From NCBI GenBank assembly GCA_029339505.1, contig JAQISU010000118.1:5259501-5323500 (forward strand): 64,000 nt of DNA, in the 5' to 3' direction. This document shows positions 1 through 14,226 of this stretch, in pieces (position 1 is the stretch's first letter; every line of letters starts with the position of its first letter). This DNA comes from Unio delphinus. Taxonomy: Eukaryota > Mollusca > Bivalvia > Unionida > Unionidae. A program made the translations under genes and the position numbers. The notes beneath the pieces are model-generated. The model was not told the DNA's origin. It saw only the letters and a program-made list of their open reading frames with translations, and searched no databases.

Positions 1-412
1 TAATTCCACAATCCTCAATCATGGACAAAAATTAATTACACAACTGAAAGATTTGCATTACAACATTGCATTCTGACTCCAGTAGTTCCAATGTCATTAT
101 TGTTGCATATTGAAATTGTTACAAAACTGAATGTAAAACAGTTAAGTGTTAGCTGAATTTTGAATATAGTTTAAAAAAAAAAAAAATTCCACATACCTTA
201 GTTGTTTCTCTCTCAAAAGAATTAAGAAAACTTTTGTACATACCTAAGTTGGATTTTCATCATATTAAGTATACCAGTCTATATTACCAGTCTGGCTTTA
301 ACACATTCAATGTCTGGAACCATTTTAAGTTGTGATTCAAACTCGGTTATTTGAGTTACTTAATATCTAATTTATCAGACCCAACTGACTTTTCTCATAA
401 ATCTGATCATAA

Positions 413-706
<294 letters not shown>

Positions 707-2640
707 TAACCTAGATGTCCATCCCATCCTTACTTATCTGTGTGTCATAAATTGTGTTTCCACTCCATGCAGAGATTGTTGTTCAGGGTTCCACATGACT
801 CCAAAATAGACCTCAATTCCAGTGTAAATTGGTATGACTTTGTTCTTAAATTCAGTAATGTACCCCTGAAAATTGTATTCCCATGTGATCCATTTTTAAC
901 TTAATTGGCTATAAGACCAAGTGAGCTTATGGTATGATTTTTTTTTACTTCATAAAAACTGCTTGGCCAAATTTCAGCAAAGGAATATTTCTGAAGATAT
1001 GCTCAACCAAAAATTTGTTAGGGATGGCTCCTTGCCAACAGTGTGGTTTCCATAGTAACCAACTTTGGTACAGAGGTTCTCCTCTTATAAGACCACCTTT
1101 ATTGCAGTTTGTAAGACGACTGCAAAGTAAATCCTCAGCAGACGTATAGAAGGTGGATGAGGGCAACTCTCCACATGCCTAAAATGGGGTGGAGGGAGGA
1201 CCCCCCCCCCCCTTTTAAAAAATCCCAAGTTCATAAGACAATGTAAGTCCATGTCCTGCAACAATCTCCTGAGTTGAAGTTTTTATGAACAGGGGACTCA
1301 GATTGCAGATGAATAAAAAACAGAAAATGACAGTCACTAAGAATATGGTTGCATGATTGTTAATACATTCTGCAGGAAGCCTAATTGATATGAGCAGTTT
1401 TAAACACCTGAAACTAGAATTACTGTGTAGTATTGGGTTAGAATATACGTGGAGTTCAGTACCCTGTTTCTTTGTCAGTTTATTTTTTTGTATACATAAC
1501 AGTTATTAACATTTGTACAGATATGTCTAGAAAACTTTATTTGTATTTGAAATGCATTCCCAAAAATTTTCATAACCTTCCCATAATGAACCTAAGGTTT
1601 AATATTTGTTTCTGGTACATTAACAGGGTGACCACATAAAGTTTGCAAAAATACGGTAATACCTTACTTTTGTTCACATACTTTTGTAAATGGAAGACAT
1701 GTGCAAAAAAAATAATATGGAAAATCGTAGGAATAGCAACAAGATATGAAATAGTTATAATTTTCACTGTTGTTTTCCATAGTTTTTCTGCCTTATTTAT
1801 TTTCTATTTGCAAAGGGATTTTGAAAACAAATATAGGCAGTAGATGCATGAATTTGAAAGCAACTGTGAAATTTTAAATGTGTTCAGGACAAAAATCTGC
1901 ACTTTTGAATTACCTGCTCACATATCCAAAACTATAACTAAAAATTCTGTACAGTACAGAAAAATCTCCCACATAAGGTTAGCCTGTGGTAATACAATAA
2001 AACCTATCTTTAGATACTACCTCAAAGAGAGAAAACCTGTGTTAATAGACCAGATATTCAATGCAAAATCATTGATTTGAATGTGTTATGTCCTGTTATG
2101 GCAGATCACCTAATGACTGATCACCTATTTTGAGAAATGATTGCATTTTGCAGAAGGCTTGTCATACAAGACCACATTGTCTTTGGATAAGCATATATTT
2201 CTTCTTCCAGTTTCTTTTAATCTCGATCTCCGGCCTTGGAATCAGTTCTGATTACTTTGATAGTCATACATTGGAATGTTTTTGTATATCGCATATAATG
2301 TACTCACATGATTAAAATATTATCTCGTGATAGGCCTTATAACTTTATGTATTGCCAGGGGTTAAGCTTGCAAATAGGATCACCTGTCTCAAGATAGGCT
2401 TGTAGGTATTGTACTTAATACACAAAGGCTATAAATATATTCTGGTAGAAAGGCAAGACCAAGACCAAGACAAAATGCAACATTTTGATATTTCAGAAAT
2501 GTCATGGGGTTTAACACAGATAAGCCTAAGCTCATTGTAATGTGGAATTGATTAATAAATCAGAAGAGTCACAGTCTATACAGAGATATTGCAAATAACA
2601 ATATTTGCTGTTTATATTATTTTCTGATTGACCTGAAATT

Positions 2641-2817
2641 ATATACTCACTTATTAGCCAAGTCAAACTGCAAGCAACAAAGATCCTGATCTACCATAGC
2701 ATAATACACCTGCATATCAGGGTCTGTGCTGTTTTTTCTACTGATTACTCCTAACAAACTGCACAGACCCAGATCTGCCATTGCATTATGCCTCATATTA
2801 TAAGTGAGTATATACAG
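2641..2817. mobile_element. Foldback/MITE-like repeat, copy 1
   Basis: Ends carry inverted repeats (ATACTCACTTATTAG-like at the left, ATTATAAGTGAGTATAT-like at the right). The interior is itself roughly palindromic, with GATCTACCATAGCATAATAC near one end and CAGATCTGCCATTGCATTAT near the other. Related copies lie at 11057-11276, 23570-23788 and, as a fragment, 25162-25240. Confidence 0.6.
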
Positions 2818-4046
2818 TTCATCAAATAAAATACAGACTCTCCCTAACCTGGTACTATTAGTGTCATTGAATTTAAATTGAAATAATTGAATTTGCAGTG
2901 CTATCTGGTCCCAGCAATGCACAGAAAGAAAAGAAATACTTTAAGTAATGTAACACAGTAGAAGAAGGTCTATTCTGTTTGCATATTTCACAAGAATAAA
3001 AGATATTTTATCAAGAACAAAGAAAACTACACAGAAAAAATCATTTTAGTGTGTAAGTATTGTTGGCACACTTGCTGTTGAGTCTATTTCCATAAAACAT
3101 TAAGAGGTCTTTCATGCAACAAAGGGATAATGATTTCGGAGAACACAGTGAGTTGTCTCTTTTAAGAAATTATATTCAAGACAGGAAAGGACCTTGCAAT
3201 GGGCTTCATTATATCTGCAATTACATTCTAATTAGTTTTTCAGTAATGGATGAAGTCCATTGCACATTGTACTCCTAAAATTTGAGCAGTAATAAATGCA
3301 GTTCATTTGTATAAATGGTCAAATTTTAGAAACAAATAAAGAAGAAAAATTATGAATGTTTGAATCATGTTTTTTAAATTTGTAAAACTTTGTGAATGTA
3401 GATAAAAGATTTTTCTTCAAGCAAGGAAATATTTCAGTCCCATTTGACATTTTAGTATTTGGTTAATATAGTCTTTTGATTAGCTGACAATTTTACATTA
3501 AAACAAAGAAGGGAAGAAAAGCTTGTGACTTAGACTTCATTTTAGTGTGCTAAGTTATTATTGTCTTATTTCCTTTTTTTCAATCCAGTCATTTTGGCAA
3601 ATGAAATTGAGCTTTGGTATGCCTTTGTTGACAAGTACATTCAAAAGTTAATATAAGCTCAGGGGGACTTTTACCTGATGGCTGCTTGAATGTACCTGGT
3701 TTTTATGGTTTTACCCCATGCTGAGATTGATAACTATTAATACCAGACAAAGAACATGCAGGCCTTGCTTGCATAATTTAATATGGTAGCTGAATACTTT
3801 TTTTGACTATTGAACAGGAATTACAAATTCAATACTCTAATTTTTTAGAAATGCTTTGTAATAAATGTAAGTTAGATTCATTGAATTATACCACTAGTAC
3901 AGCATACACCACACTACTTTTGACTCAAACATTACCATGAAAGTTCTAGAGTACTTCAACATTTGATCAACATGTACATAATATGCCATTTTTTAGGATA
4001 TACATATATAGACAATGTAACATACAAGGCTAAGTCAGCATAGGTT

Positions 4047-4885
4047 TAGGGCTGTCAATGGGTACCCAGGTAACTGAACCCAGATACTGAAAATTAATGA
4101 TGAGTACCGGTTCACAAAAATAATTTGTGGACAACACTATCAACTATATTATCAGCAGTACGCTGATTTGAGTTGCAGCTCGTCTTTATTTAGGAGTAGG
4201 ACCACCCGCTATGCATCAGCGGCCCACTACTAAATGGCAGAAGCATGCTGTTGCTGTGCGAACGGCTTTACAGCTCAAAACAATACTAATATGTAGACTA
4301 TGCATGTTAACATATCACTTACTGATCAGTCAGTGAACAACCAACAAGCTGTGGCTGACTGCAACTGGGGGGAGGGTGGCAGGGCCAACTAATCTACTGC
4401 TATTAAAGTTCTCAATTGGAAGTTGACTTTCATTGCCATTTGCCATAAGTAATAAATAACAAAACAAGCTGTTGAAGTTGTTGGAAGTTTATTAAGAAGG
4501 GAAACAAGATTGTAATATTATTTCATTATTATTGATAAATCAAACAAAATATTATAGCGCATTTTAATATAGACAATTTGAATTACATGTACAACAGGAA
4601 TTTTTTTTATCTCCATTGACAGAATATCAGCTGTCTCCCATTGGGTGTGGGTAAAGTGTGAGAAAAAAGAATGGGAAATAGTGGACAAAGTATGGTAAAA
4701 AATGTCCAAAATTATGTAAATAGTCCGTTCATTTTGTTATCCTACAACAATACAGGTTTGTGAAACTTTGATAGTGGGGTAACTAGGCTTGTACATGTCT
4801 TTCATATTCTAACGGGTACCTGGTTACTAATTAAACGGTGCAATGGGTACCCAGGTGAAGTTTTCCGTGGTTTTCGACAGCCCTA
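4047..4885. mobile_element. Non-autonomous hAT-type element (about 840 bp)
   Basis: Terminal inverted repeats TAGGGCTGTCAA at the left and TTCGACAGCCCTA at the right (one mismatch). A second inner pair surrounds GGTACCCAGGT and ACCTGGTTAC. The flanking 8-mers CATAGGTT and TATAGGAT agree at 6 of 8 positions, as expected of an old 8-bp hAT target duplication. No transposase frame is visible inside. Confidence 0.65.
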
Positions 4886-5675
4886 TATAGGATACACATA
4901 TCAATTTGTCATAGATGACTTTTATGGAAATGACCAACTTGACTTACTATGGACATAGTCTTCTTCTCAGGCATTTGAAGTACATGTACTGTGAATTCAT
5001 TTTCAGTGATGGCATTATTTTCATTGTTTGTTGGATAAAGACATTTTGTTTGGTGTTTAAATTTGTTGATATAACTCTGACACAAAGCAAGTTTTTAATT
5101 GGATCATTACATCTAACAGCCTAAAAATGCACAAAATTTGGCTTTCCATGAGTACAGGTGAATTCACGGTAAATGTTTGGTTCCTTCTTTTAATGTATAA
5201 AATTTTGCATGATTGTTAGATAGATTTGGTTAGATAATGGAAACTCTACTTTGAACATCTTTTAATTTGTCCCACAAGGTTCATAGACTTCCAGCAATGG
5301 AGACTACATTTTGGGTGAAAGTTAGCAGAAAGGGTGGGAAATGTTTGTTTGATATATTATAATTATAGTCTCCTCAATTCTACACAAATATTCATATGAT
5401 TGCATTTGATATTAATGGAATTGCGGCTTAAGAAGTCAGTTATAGTTCTTAATTTGAAAACAGATTTTTAACAAAAAGATGACTTATACTGCTTGCACAT
5501 TCCTGCAACAGTCAAGTTAATCGCAGGTCCGCATATAGCCGTCATGGGGTGTGTCTTTAACTCCAGAGACAAACTTTGTAACATGGCAGCTAAGTTTTAC
5601 TGTGCAGAGTTAACTGAAATTACCATACTGCACAATAGAAAGTCATTCTGTAAAATCACAGGAAGAATGGCTACA

Positions 5676-5677
5676 AG

Positions 5678-5721
<44 letters not shown>
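5676..5721. repeat. (ATT)n microsatellite
   Basis: Uninterrupted trinucleotide run of about 15 units. Confidence 0.95.
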
Positions 5722-6570
5722 TGTTAAAGCACTGGAAGGACGGCTACAATGCCATCACATGTGCAAGTGAAATTGAAGTAAATTTTTATTTTTATTTACT
5801 AAAATAGATTTTTAAAAATCTCTATATTAAAAATTCAGTGCACTTCTTACTGTATAACTGTCCGACATTAAGCACAGGTTTTGTTTCTAGCTAATAAATG
5901 GTATATAAACTATGTCCTTTAAGATGAAATCAAGATATAGGTTGGCTTTTTGTAAAGATGGATGAGTACAACATTTTTTAAAATATTTTATTTTCTAATA
6001 TCTTAGTAAAAAATAAATAAAATGCATAGTGTATGTCATTAGTTAATAGTTAATTAATACTGGAACTGACGTTTAAAAAAAGGTCTTCAAAACAATGTCA
6101 CCATCATATCCAGTTTCCTCAATATCAAGTTTATGGCTCAAACATCTAGTTATAGAAAAGTCCAGAGGAATGGTAAACAAATTATCCGCTACAAATATTT
6201 ATCAACATTCCGTAATGACCTGTATTCTTTATAACATAATTCGTTGACTGATTAAGTATACAATATTTTTAATATCGATAAGCGTTAATGCATGAAAAGT
6301 TTTAAATCATGCCTATATTTTGCTTGATAAAAATAATTAATATTCATGAACCCCTCTACCACAGCTGCATTAATTTAATTACATGTATAAATACCTGAAG
6401 ACTTTTCTAACAATTTTTGTTTCTTCTAAAATCATTAGTATGGAGATTGCAATTAATAATCTATTTCATTTATCTTTCTATATTACCAGTCAAACTTATA
6501 GTTAAAGATGAATGAAGGTTACTATTGACTTTCTAACAAAAATAATTATTAGACCAAACAAAAAACAGTT

Positions 6571-6929
6571 GTCACTAATTTCATGTCATTATAGGACTTA
6601 TAGACTATAAAACAAGTCACTAATTTCATGTCATTATAGGACTTATAGACTATAAAACAAGTTACTAATTTCATGTCATTATAGGACTTATAGACCATAA
6701 AACAAGTCACTAATTTCATGTCATTATAGGACTTATAGACTATAAAACAAGTCACTAATTTCATGTCATTATAGGACTTATAGACTATAAAACAAGTCAC
6801 TAATTTCATGTCATTATAGGACTTATAGACTATAAAACAAGTCACTAATTTCATGTCATTATAGGACTTATAGACTATAAAACAAGTCACTAATTTCATG
6901 TCATTATAGGACTTATAGACTATAAAACA
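6571..6929. repeat. 45-bp minisatellite, about 8 copies
   Basis: Nearly identical 45-bp units containing TTCATGTCATTATAGGACTT. As 45 is a multiple of three it leaves an open frame, but this is repeat sequence, not a gene. Confidence 0.95.
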
Positions 6930-6976
6930 GTTTGGTTAATATTTTATCTTTAAGCGTTATTTTGTACTCAATGATA

Positions 6977-7215
6977 TGGGGGATCTGAGTGGCCGAGTGG
7001 TCCAAAGTGTTCACCATTACAGATCCCTCTCATCTCACTTCTTTCTGCATGGGTTCGAGTCTTGGGCCAATGTGGGTATCTGATAAGCTTAACCATAGCT
7101 TCTTGTGGGTCGGTGGTTCTTTTTAGTGTTTTCCCGGGTTCATCGTCCACGATTTGTATTGGCCACAATGTATTACTTATCTTGTGCAGAAAAATGGCAT
7201 TAAACCATACAACAA
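6977..7215 (+). mobile_element. tRNA-derived SINE, copy 1
   Basis: The 5' head has a tRNA-Ser/Leu-like A box TGGCCGAGTGG (6990-7000) and B box GGTTCGAGTCT (7052-7062), the two internal RNA polymerase III promoter parts. A non-tRNA body follows with CTTCTTGTGGGTCGGTGG and CCCGGGTTCATCGTCCAC, and the tail is ATGGCATTAAACCATACAAC. Two further copies of the body and tail in this window support a family. I did not match it to a named SINE. Confidence 0.75.
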
Positions 7216-7892
7216 AAACGACTTACTGATATGAGCAAATCAGCATAGTTCACAGAGTACAGAACGTGGCTTCACATAATGATCACATTGTCTACACTCT
7301 GATTTTGTTCTTTTGCTCTGAAATCAATATGGTACTGCAAGCCAGGTCTTGTGACACCATAAATGACATCAGATTATAGTAAAATCATAACATTCCATTG
7401 TTCCTCAATATTGCAACTTGATTAAATATGCACTTCTTCCCATTTGATGTACAGTAGAACCATGTAGTTTCTTTATTAACTTGTATCAGTTACAAATATA
7501 GTTCATGTTTTTACAGTGCACTTTTATCAAAGTGCCTACAGTGGGAAAATAACCAACTCCATATTAGAACAACGGAAACAACCTATCAGACACTTATAGA
7601 GTATGTTGCACATGAAAAGGACTAAATACAAAACCTTCTTGTTGGTGCAAATAAATACCTTATTTGGCAATTTCTCAATCCTTGAGCATTACATCCAAAC
7701 AAAAAAAAGAGAAATAAAACGACAAAATTATGTGCATTTATTTAACAACTTATAATATGTTTCAGTATGCAAATTTTTGAAGAACACTGCACATTAGCCA
7801 ATGGAAAAACATTGAAGTTTACTACATTGTGTGATTTTGAAGCTGATGCTACACCATTATGGTACTGTAATGTCAGCATTATTCATGTTTTG

Positions 7893-8096
7893 TAATTGAC
7901 TCGAGACAATCAGTTAATACATGTAGCTTATGTCATCATGTGGAAGGACCATTATGTTTGTAACTGACTAGAGACAGTCAGTTAATACATGTAGCTTATG
8001 TCATTACATGGAAGGACCATTAAGTTTGTAATTGACTAGAGACAGTCAGTTAATACATGTAGCTTATGTCATCATGTGGAAGGACCATTACGTTCT
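7893..8096. repeat. 68-bp tandem repeat, 3 copies
   Basis: Three copies containing CAGTTAATACATGTAGCTTA and GTGGAAGGACCATTA. Confidence 0.9.
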
Positions 8097-8286
8097 TGAG
8101 ATTTGTCAAGCCATATTAGCTGTTCAGTTAACACAACTGCTTTTTAATTGGCACCTGCAGATTGCCATTGACACTATGCGTTGGACCATTCAGATCATGT
8201 CTATTTAATCAACACATCTCCAACTGCTTTTGCCATTTGTCATTTAATTCTTACAAGCTACTAGCAGTACAGTACATGAACAATGC

Positions 8287-8520
8287 AGGGCCCTGGAAGG
8301 CAGAGTGGTCGAAAGCTCTCGCCTTCCATAGTCCCCATGAATTTGAGTCTCAGCCTCAGTCAAGGTAGGTATGTGAGAAAGCTTATCAGTAGCTTCCAGT
8401 GTGTCAGTGGTTCTTACCAGGATAAATTTCCCGGGTTCATCCTCCACCAGTTTTACTGAGTGCCATTTAAAGCTGCACATCATGCTCTGAAAAATGGCGT
8501 TAAACCCAAAACAACAAAAA
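8287..8520 (+). mobile_element. tRNA-derived SINE, copy 2
   Basis: Same family as 6977-7215. It has an A-box-like GGCAGAGTGG, a decayed B box TTTGAGTCTC, the body CCCGGGTTCATCCTCCACC, and the tail ATGGCGTTAAACCCAAAAC. The tail has then been amplified into the 27-bp array that follows. Confidence 0.75.
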
Positions 8521-8790
8521 ATGGCGTCAAACCCAAAACAACAAAAAATGGCGTTAAACCCAAAACAACAAAAAATGGCGTTAAACCCAAAACAACAAAA
8601 AATGGCGTTAAACCCAAAACAACAAAAAATGGCGTTAAACCCGAAACAACAAAAAATGGCGTTAAACCCAAAACAACAAAAAATGGCGTTAAACCCAAAA
8701 CAACAAAAAATGGCGTTAAACCCAAAACAACAAAAAATGGCGTTAAACCCGAAACAACAAAAAATGGCGTTAAACCCAAAACAACAAAAA
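8494..8790. repeat. 27-bp minisatellite made from the SINE tail, 11 copies
   Basis: Eleven copies of a 27-bp unit, ATGGCGTTAAACCC plus AAAACAACAAAAA. This is exactly the 3' end of the SINE to its left. Confidence 0.92.
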
Positions 8791-9363
8791 ACTAACATTA
8801 ACAATCTGGGATTGTGTAATAAAGCATATTTAGCTTGTGATAATGTTGAGAATGTTTGCCTGGGGTAACTCTGGCAATAGGTACTCAGACCAACTTGTTG
8901 GTACTGTGAAATTTATTTCACTCCCAGTATCTCATCAAATTGTGCAGAAATGTAAGAGGTGAATCAAAGCTTAATGTGGTCAGCCCATTGATCAGCTTAA
9001 CATCAAAATATAAAAAATATTCATGTGTAGGTCACATACGTGCATGCACATACATTTCATCACTCACTGAGAGAGCACAGCTATTTTCACTATTGTTAAC
9101 TTACATCATGACATTCTGGAATGGATATATGGCATTGAGTGTCAACCATACACAGTGGACTTGGGCACAACCATTCTATTTTCATGGGGAAACTGGGTAT
9201 TTATTAATTTATTTACATCATTTTTTATACAAATATGGAATTCAGGTAAAATCTAATACTAAGTTTCCTCTGATGACTTGCAATGCTTGTATCATTTTGT
9301 AGAATCGACAATTGCTGATATTTGTGTAACATATATTAGCCTGACTTTTGTTGTTCAATCAGC

Positions 9364-9496
9364 CAAGACTCATAAAGAGCCTCTTTTTCAATCTGGCAAG
9401 ACTCATTGTTTAAGAGCCTCTTTTTCAATCTGGCAAGACTCATTGTTTAAGAGCCTCTTTTTCAATCTGGCAAGACTCATTGTTTAAGAGCCTCTC
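9364..9496. repeat. 36-bp tandem repeat, about 3.7 copies
   Basis: Copies contain AATCTGGCAAGACTCATTG and AAGAGCCTCTTTT. Confidence 0.9.
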
Positions 9497-9595
9497 GTGA
9501 TACAGAAATTTAAATTAGAACATGTGTGATCTTGAACAGTTTCATACTAGATCATAAACACAGTTCAATGTAAAAATAAATGTGAGGTCATTTTG

Positions 9596-9705
9596 GAAAA
9601 TATTTTAGTTTGATTTTTAAAAGATTAATCAGCAGTTGTTAATTGATAGTTGTATTAAAAATACTTTAGTTTGATTTTTAAAAGATTAATCAGCAGTTGT
9701 TAATT
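9596..9705. repeat. Direct duplication, about 50 bp twice
   Basis: Two near-identical copies containing TTAGTTTGATTTTTAAAAG, about 60 bases apart. Confidence 0.88.
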
Positions 9706-11056
9706 GTATTTCCAGTTTGCTGATTCTTGAGAAAAATGTAATTTTAAAAAGTTGTCAGTAGAAATTAGATTTTCATGTTGATATTTTCTCCATTTTCTCC
9801 ATTTGTAAAGAAATGCAAGTAGTATAAGGTTGTTTTCTAGCCCAGCTTTGAAGGAATTTTTTTTTTTATTTTTAAAATTGGAAACAAAACTCAGGATTAT
9901 TTTAAATTTCCTTTCCAAACTTTGGGACTGTATTATCTGCAAATTTTCTTAGTTTGAACTTGAAATATAATTGTAAGAGATAAACCTTTTCTTGTGACAA
10001 AGTTTCAATATGTAACACCTGAATTATTGTTGACTTGAAACAGGGTGATTCAGATACATGTATGAAAATTGTTGGGGGACATGGTCTTCATTTTGATGAA
10101 TCTAAATATTTAAAAAATGAATATTCTAACAGCAGGACTCTGTGGTATCCAGGTACTTTGTACATATACCACTGTTAATGTCACTTTAAATTAAGGTGTG
10201 CTTCAAACAAATTTATGTTAAATAATAATATTAAGGAGGGAGGTATTATAATTAGGTGAAACTAACAGCAAAGAACCACATTCAAGTGGCGGAAAAAAAA
10301 TCAAACAATTTTAGTGACCTAAAATTTAATAAATTTAATTTGATCCATGACAGTAACTGTGCTATAAAAAAACCACACTATACTGAGTGGATTTATAGTG
10401 AGGGTATATTTGTATTGAGCCTAAGCAGTAAGTCTACATGTTGACAAAATAAGAGTGGGGATAAATGAACAGCTTTGGCCTCTACATTCTAATGACTCCT
10501 TGAATACTTTCTTTTATGTACATGAGACTGTGTTATAAATCAAAAACACTATAGTTGTTATTGGTTCCTCCTTCGATAATATGGGTGTTATTAATCATAA
10601 ACACTATTGTTGTTATTAGTTCCTCATTCTATATAATGTAAAATATATGGAAATCTGATCCAACAAACAAAATATAGATTTGCAATCGAAACATATCTTT
10701 GAAGATCTTGTGGCTAGAAATTTGATATGTATGTTCAAGGCAAAATGTGTTATCATACAATGAATGGTTCATTGAATACTATTTTGTTTCAATTAAAACA
10801 TTTTTTTGGACTGTAAACTGCTCAGTCGATAAAATAAACGTCATTTAGGTAAGTGACAATAAAGGCCTGACATTTATATACATGAAGTTACAATCCACAA
10901 TTTCTTGAACTTTCCTTGGAATTTGTGGAAATTGCACTTTTTTACACCTATAATTATATGTCGAAGTGGACCAAAACAGTTCTCTGACATAACAAGAGTC
11001 TTGAATGTTTATTATCAAAAGCTAAAAAGTTGTATACAGGCTTAGATGAACTCTAT

Positions 11057-11276
11057 ACCATATATACTCATTTTTAAGTTGAGCCAGACTCAAGCAACAA
11101 AGATCCTGATCTGCCATTGCATAAACACACCTGCAGATTTAGGATAATTGCTTTTTGTTCTATTAATTACTCCTAACAAACTGCACAGAGCAAGATCTGC
11201 CAGTGCCTTATACAGTGGCATATCTGGGTCTGTGTGATTTGCATTTGGACTCTTGAGTGAGTATATATGGTATTTT
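11057..11276. mobile_element. Foldback/MITE-like repeat, copy 2
   Basis: Shares with copy 1 the core AACAAAGATCCTGATCTGCC, the segment GATTACTCCTAACAAACTGC and terminal inverted repeats (CATATATACTCAT at the left, GAGTGAGTATATATGG at the right). Confidence 0.6.
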
Positions 11277-12237
11277 TGGAATAAATCATCTTACACAAAA
11301 ATATGCTCAGGATTTTAAAATTTAAAAGAAGTCTAGTACAAGTCGGAATGAAGTGCATATAAAGAGCTTTTGAAGGAGTACTAGAAGTCTTTTTCTTTAG
11401 CAGACTGCCTATAATTTGTTTGCTGAAAGATATCATGGTGTATAAAAGAGCTTAACCCTCTCCAGGAGGGATTGTATGTAAAATACCTGAGCATGCATTC
11501 TAGCAGACATTTCTGCCTATTTAGTATTGATTTTACATGGCTAGAAAGATTTGAATAAGTAATCCCAGTGGTTTATTCAGTACCTTTAACTGCTCTGTAT
11601 TGTGTAACAGGCATCTATATAAGAGAAAAGAGTTTTTAATGATGCCCTTTATGCGCTATAAAAAGACTTGTAAATGTTCGTGGGGAAGTTAGTATTTCTT
11701 TTTATAGGCATGGTCATATAGTAATCACTCTGTCCATCCATCCAGGCCTCTGGAAAATATTATAGTAACAATTTGCACACATTATCTCTAAGACAGTAAC
11801 ATTTACAAGCAATGGTTTGCTTTTGTGGAAAGTTATTAATAACTTCTTTCTTTCATTTAAATTTTATGGGATAAACATTAATATTTATTTTAAATTGGGG
11901 GTGGGGTGGCGTGGGGTACCAGACAGTACCCCCCCCCCCCCCATTTCCCAAAAAATAAAAATTGTTTCATGTTTAGTTGTTTTCCCCGAAGGTGTGTATG
12001 TTTGTACTATTTTATTTCCAATTTCCACAAAAAGAATTTGTTTTTGCAGGGTATTTTTGGTTCCAAGTGTAACTAAAAGGTTTAATTCCTATTTATAATT
12101 AGGTGGAACTCTTATAAAATTTTAAAGTACCAGCATTTCATTGATTGTTGAAACATTTTTAACTGATATTTTGAAAGTGTGTCTTTTCATTATGAAGATA
12201 TTTTCTTGTATATTGACCAATAATATTCATGTTCTAG

Positions 12238-12370
12238 AAACTTACCACATTGTGTTATTGGTTGACTGGTTCCAATGGCACATTTACCACATTGTGTTAT
12301 TGGTTGACTGGTTCCAATGGCACATTTACCACATTGTGTTATTGGTTGACTGGTTCCAGTGGCACATTTA
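12238..12370. repeat. 42-bp minisatellite, 3 copies
   Basis: Three copies containing CCACATTGTGTTATTGG and GACTGGTTCCAATGGCACAT. Confidence 0.93.
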
Positions 12371-14226
12371 ATTAACACATTGGTCGTTTTAATATCATAC
12401 CTACAAGTTTGGAGCTTAAGCCTTTCCCAAAAGCTGACCAAGGCATCCAAGCCCTGGCAGGCATTGGTAGGAATTAAACCAGAAACCCTTGGATTACGAG
12501 TCCAATACTTTGCCAACTGAGTTGTGGGAAATTTAAATATGACTATCTCCAAATCTCTTTCAGAGAGTGAAAGTTACTTGACTTGCATTGGAAAAAGATG
12601 AGGATGTTTTGATTTACTCTTGAATATAAATATATGAGTTTCCAGTGAGGCATAAAAATAAAACATGAGACAAAATCAGACTTAGTTCTGAGTGCTGAAT
12701 CTTTGCACAAAGTACGTGTAAATTAGCAATAAATGGCCTTACATCTATGTGTGTTTTAGGGTAAGGCACTTAATTACTCCAATTCCCTAGACACAAAATA
12801 GAACACATAACCAAACCAAATATTTATCTTGACAGTTACACATACTGTTAGACCTAGAACTAGGCATGAGTACGACATTTTTCTTGTTTTTTAATTTTGC
12901 AATATATTTATCTGGAATTTCATTAGTTGGCAATAAAAACTGATGTTTCAAAGGAAAAATTAATTGCAGTTGCAATCCGAAACTCATTTTAATGCTTCTG
13001 ATTACATTTTCAGAGCCTACCATCTTAAACTGTTTCTTGGGACTAACAGGGTTTTTATCAGTCAATAGCACATCCCATTTAATACCGTATTTATCGCATT
13101 TATTCTATGGTAGGTCCTCCCACACCTTTTTTTTTTTTACAAAATTTTGTCAATTGTTACTCAAGTTATCTGTTATCTTATAAAAAGCCTAAGCCTTCTT
13201 TTGAGAAATTTGTACATTCATGTGTTTGACCCCCCCCCCTTCTTTCTGCCCTCTGTCTTGTTTAGAATGTATATCGAAAATGTAATGTTGTTTTCTGTTG
13301 CAAATTTCAAGTTTTTGCCATTTGTTGAGAATCATCAGCAAAACATTATATTGGTCAATGATTTGTGTTCTTTGACGAGACCTATGTCCCATATTTTACA
13401 CAGGTATGCTTGTTTCAAAGTTAATACACATGTACTGTAGTTGGGGAAGAATGCATTCAGTCTAGTCATATGGACTCGGCTCAAAACTAAATGTTCAATC
13501 CTTCCTAGTATGAGCCAGCATTCTAATTAGGTGTCAGCAACTGGTGCAGCATTATCTGCATCAACTGCTACTGTATTTACCATATGCATTGGGACATGAT
13601 AAAATAATAATTTTTTTACTTGTGACCCTTGTTAGCTGCTCTAGCTGTAAGGTCCATACCCCATTCTGGTCCATTAAACCACACACCATGGATGCTCATT
13701 AGACATGACATTGACTCACCTTCCAGAGAAAACTGGAATCTTTAGAGCAAGAGTCTAATACCAGTGTAGCCAGCCTAGCATGTTGACCTCTTTTCAGTAA
13801 CTTCAATAAGCTTGCTAAAAAGGTAATCAATTACTAATGGCCCTTCATCATTTGTTGGAAACAGTATCAAATGCTTCTAGGCATGAGTTATCAGACTTGG
13901 TATTTCAAGTTGTAAAGAATAGCATCTCACTCGCTAAAGCCTAAACAGACTCTTTCTTGTGTCTTTTAATAAATTCCCCTATAAACGTTTGGGTATAGCT
14001 TCCTTTGATAACCTTACCCTCAAGACAGTTTTCTTGCTTGCCATAGTGTCTGTGAGACTAAGAAGTGGGCTTCAGGTTATATATTAAATAGGACATGGCT
14101 GCTTCAGGTATGGTGGAAATTAGGTGTCAGTTTATCTTTTTTTCAAAACAGCACTTTTAGAGGAAAAAAAACCAGCTTCCTTCAGTTGCTCCACTTCTAA
14201 TTGAGATTCCTAGTCTCAATCTTACC

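Noticed and set aside
8244..8868. Four overlapping repetitive frames (99-186 codons)
   Set aside because: They are the 27-bp SINE-tail array read in different frames.
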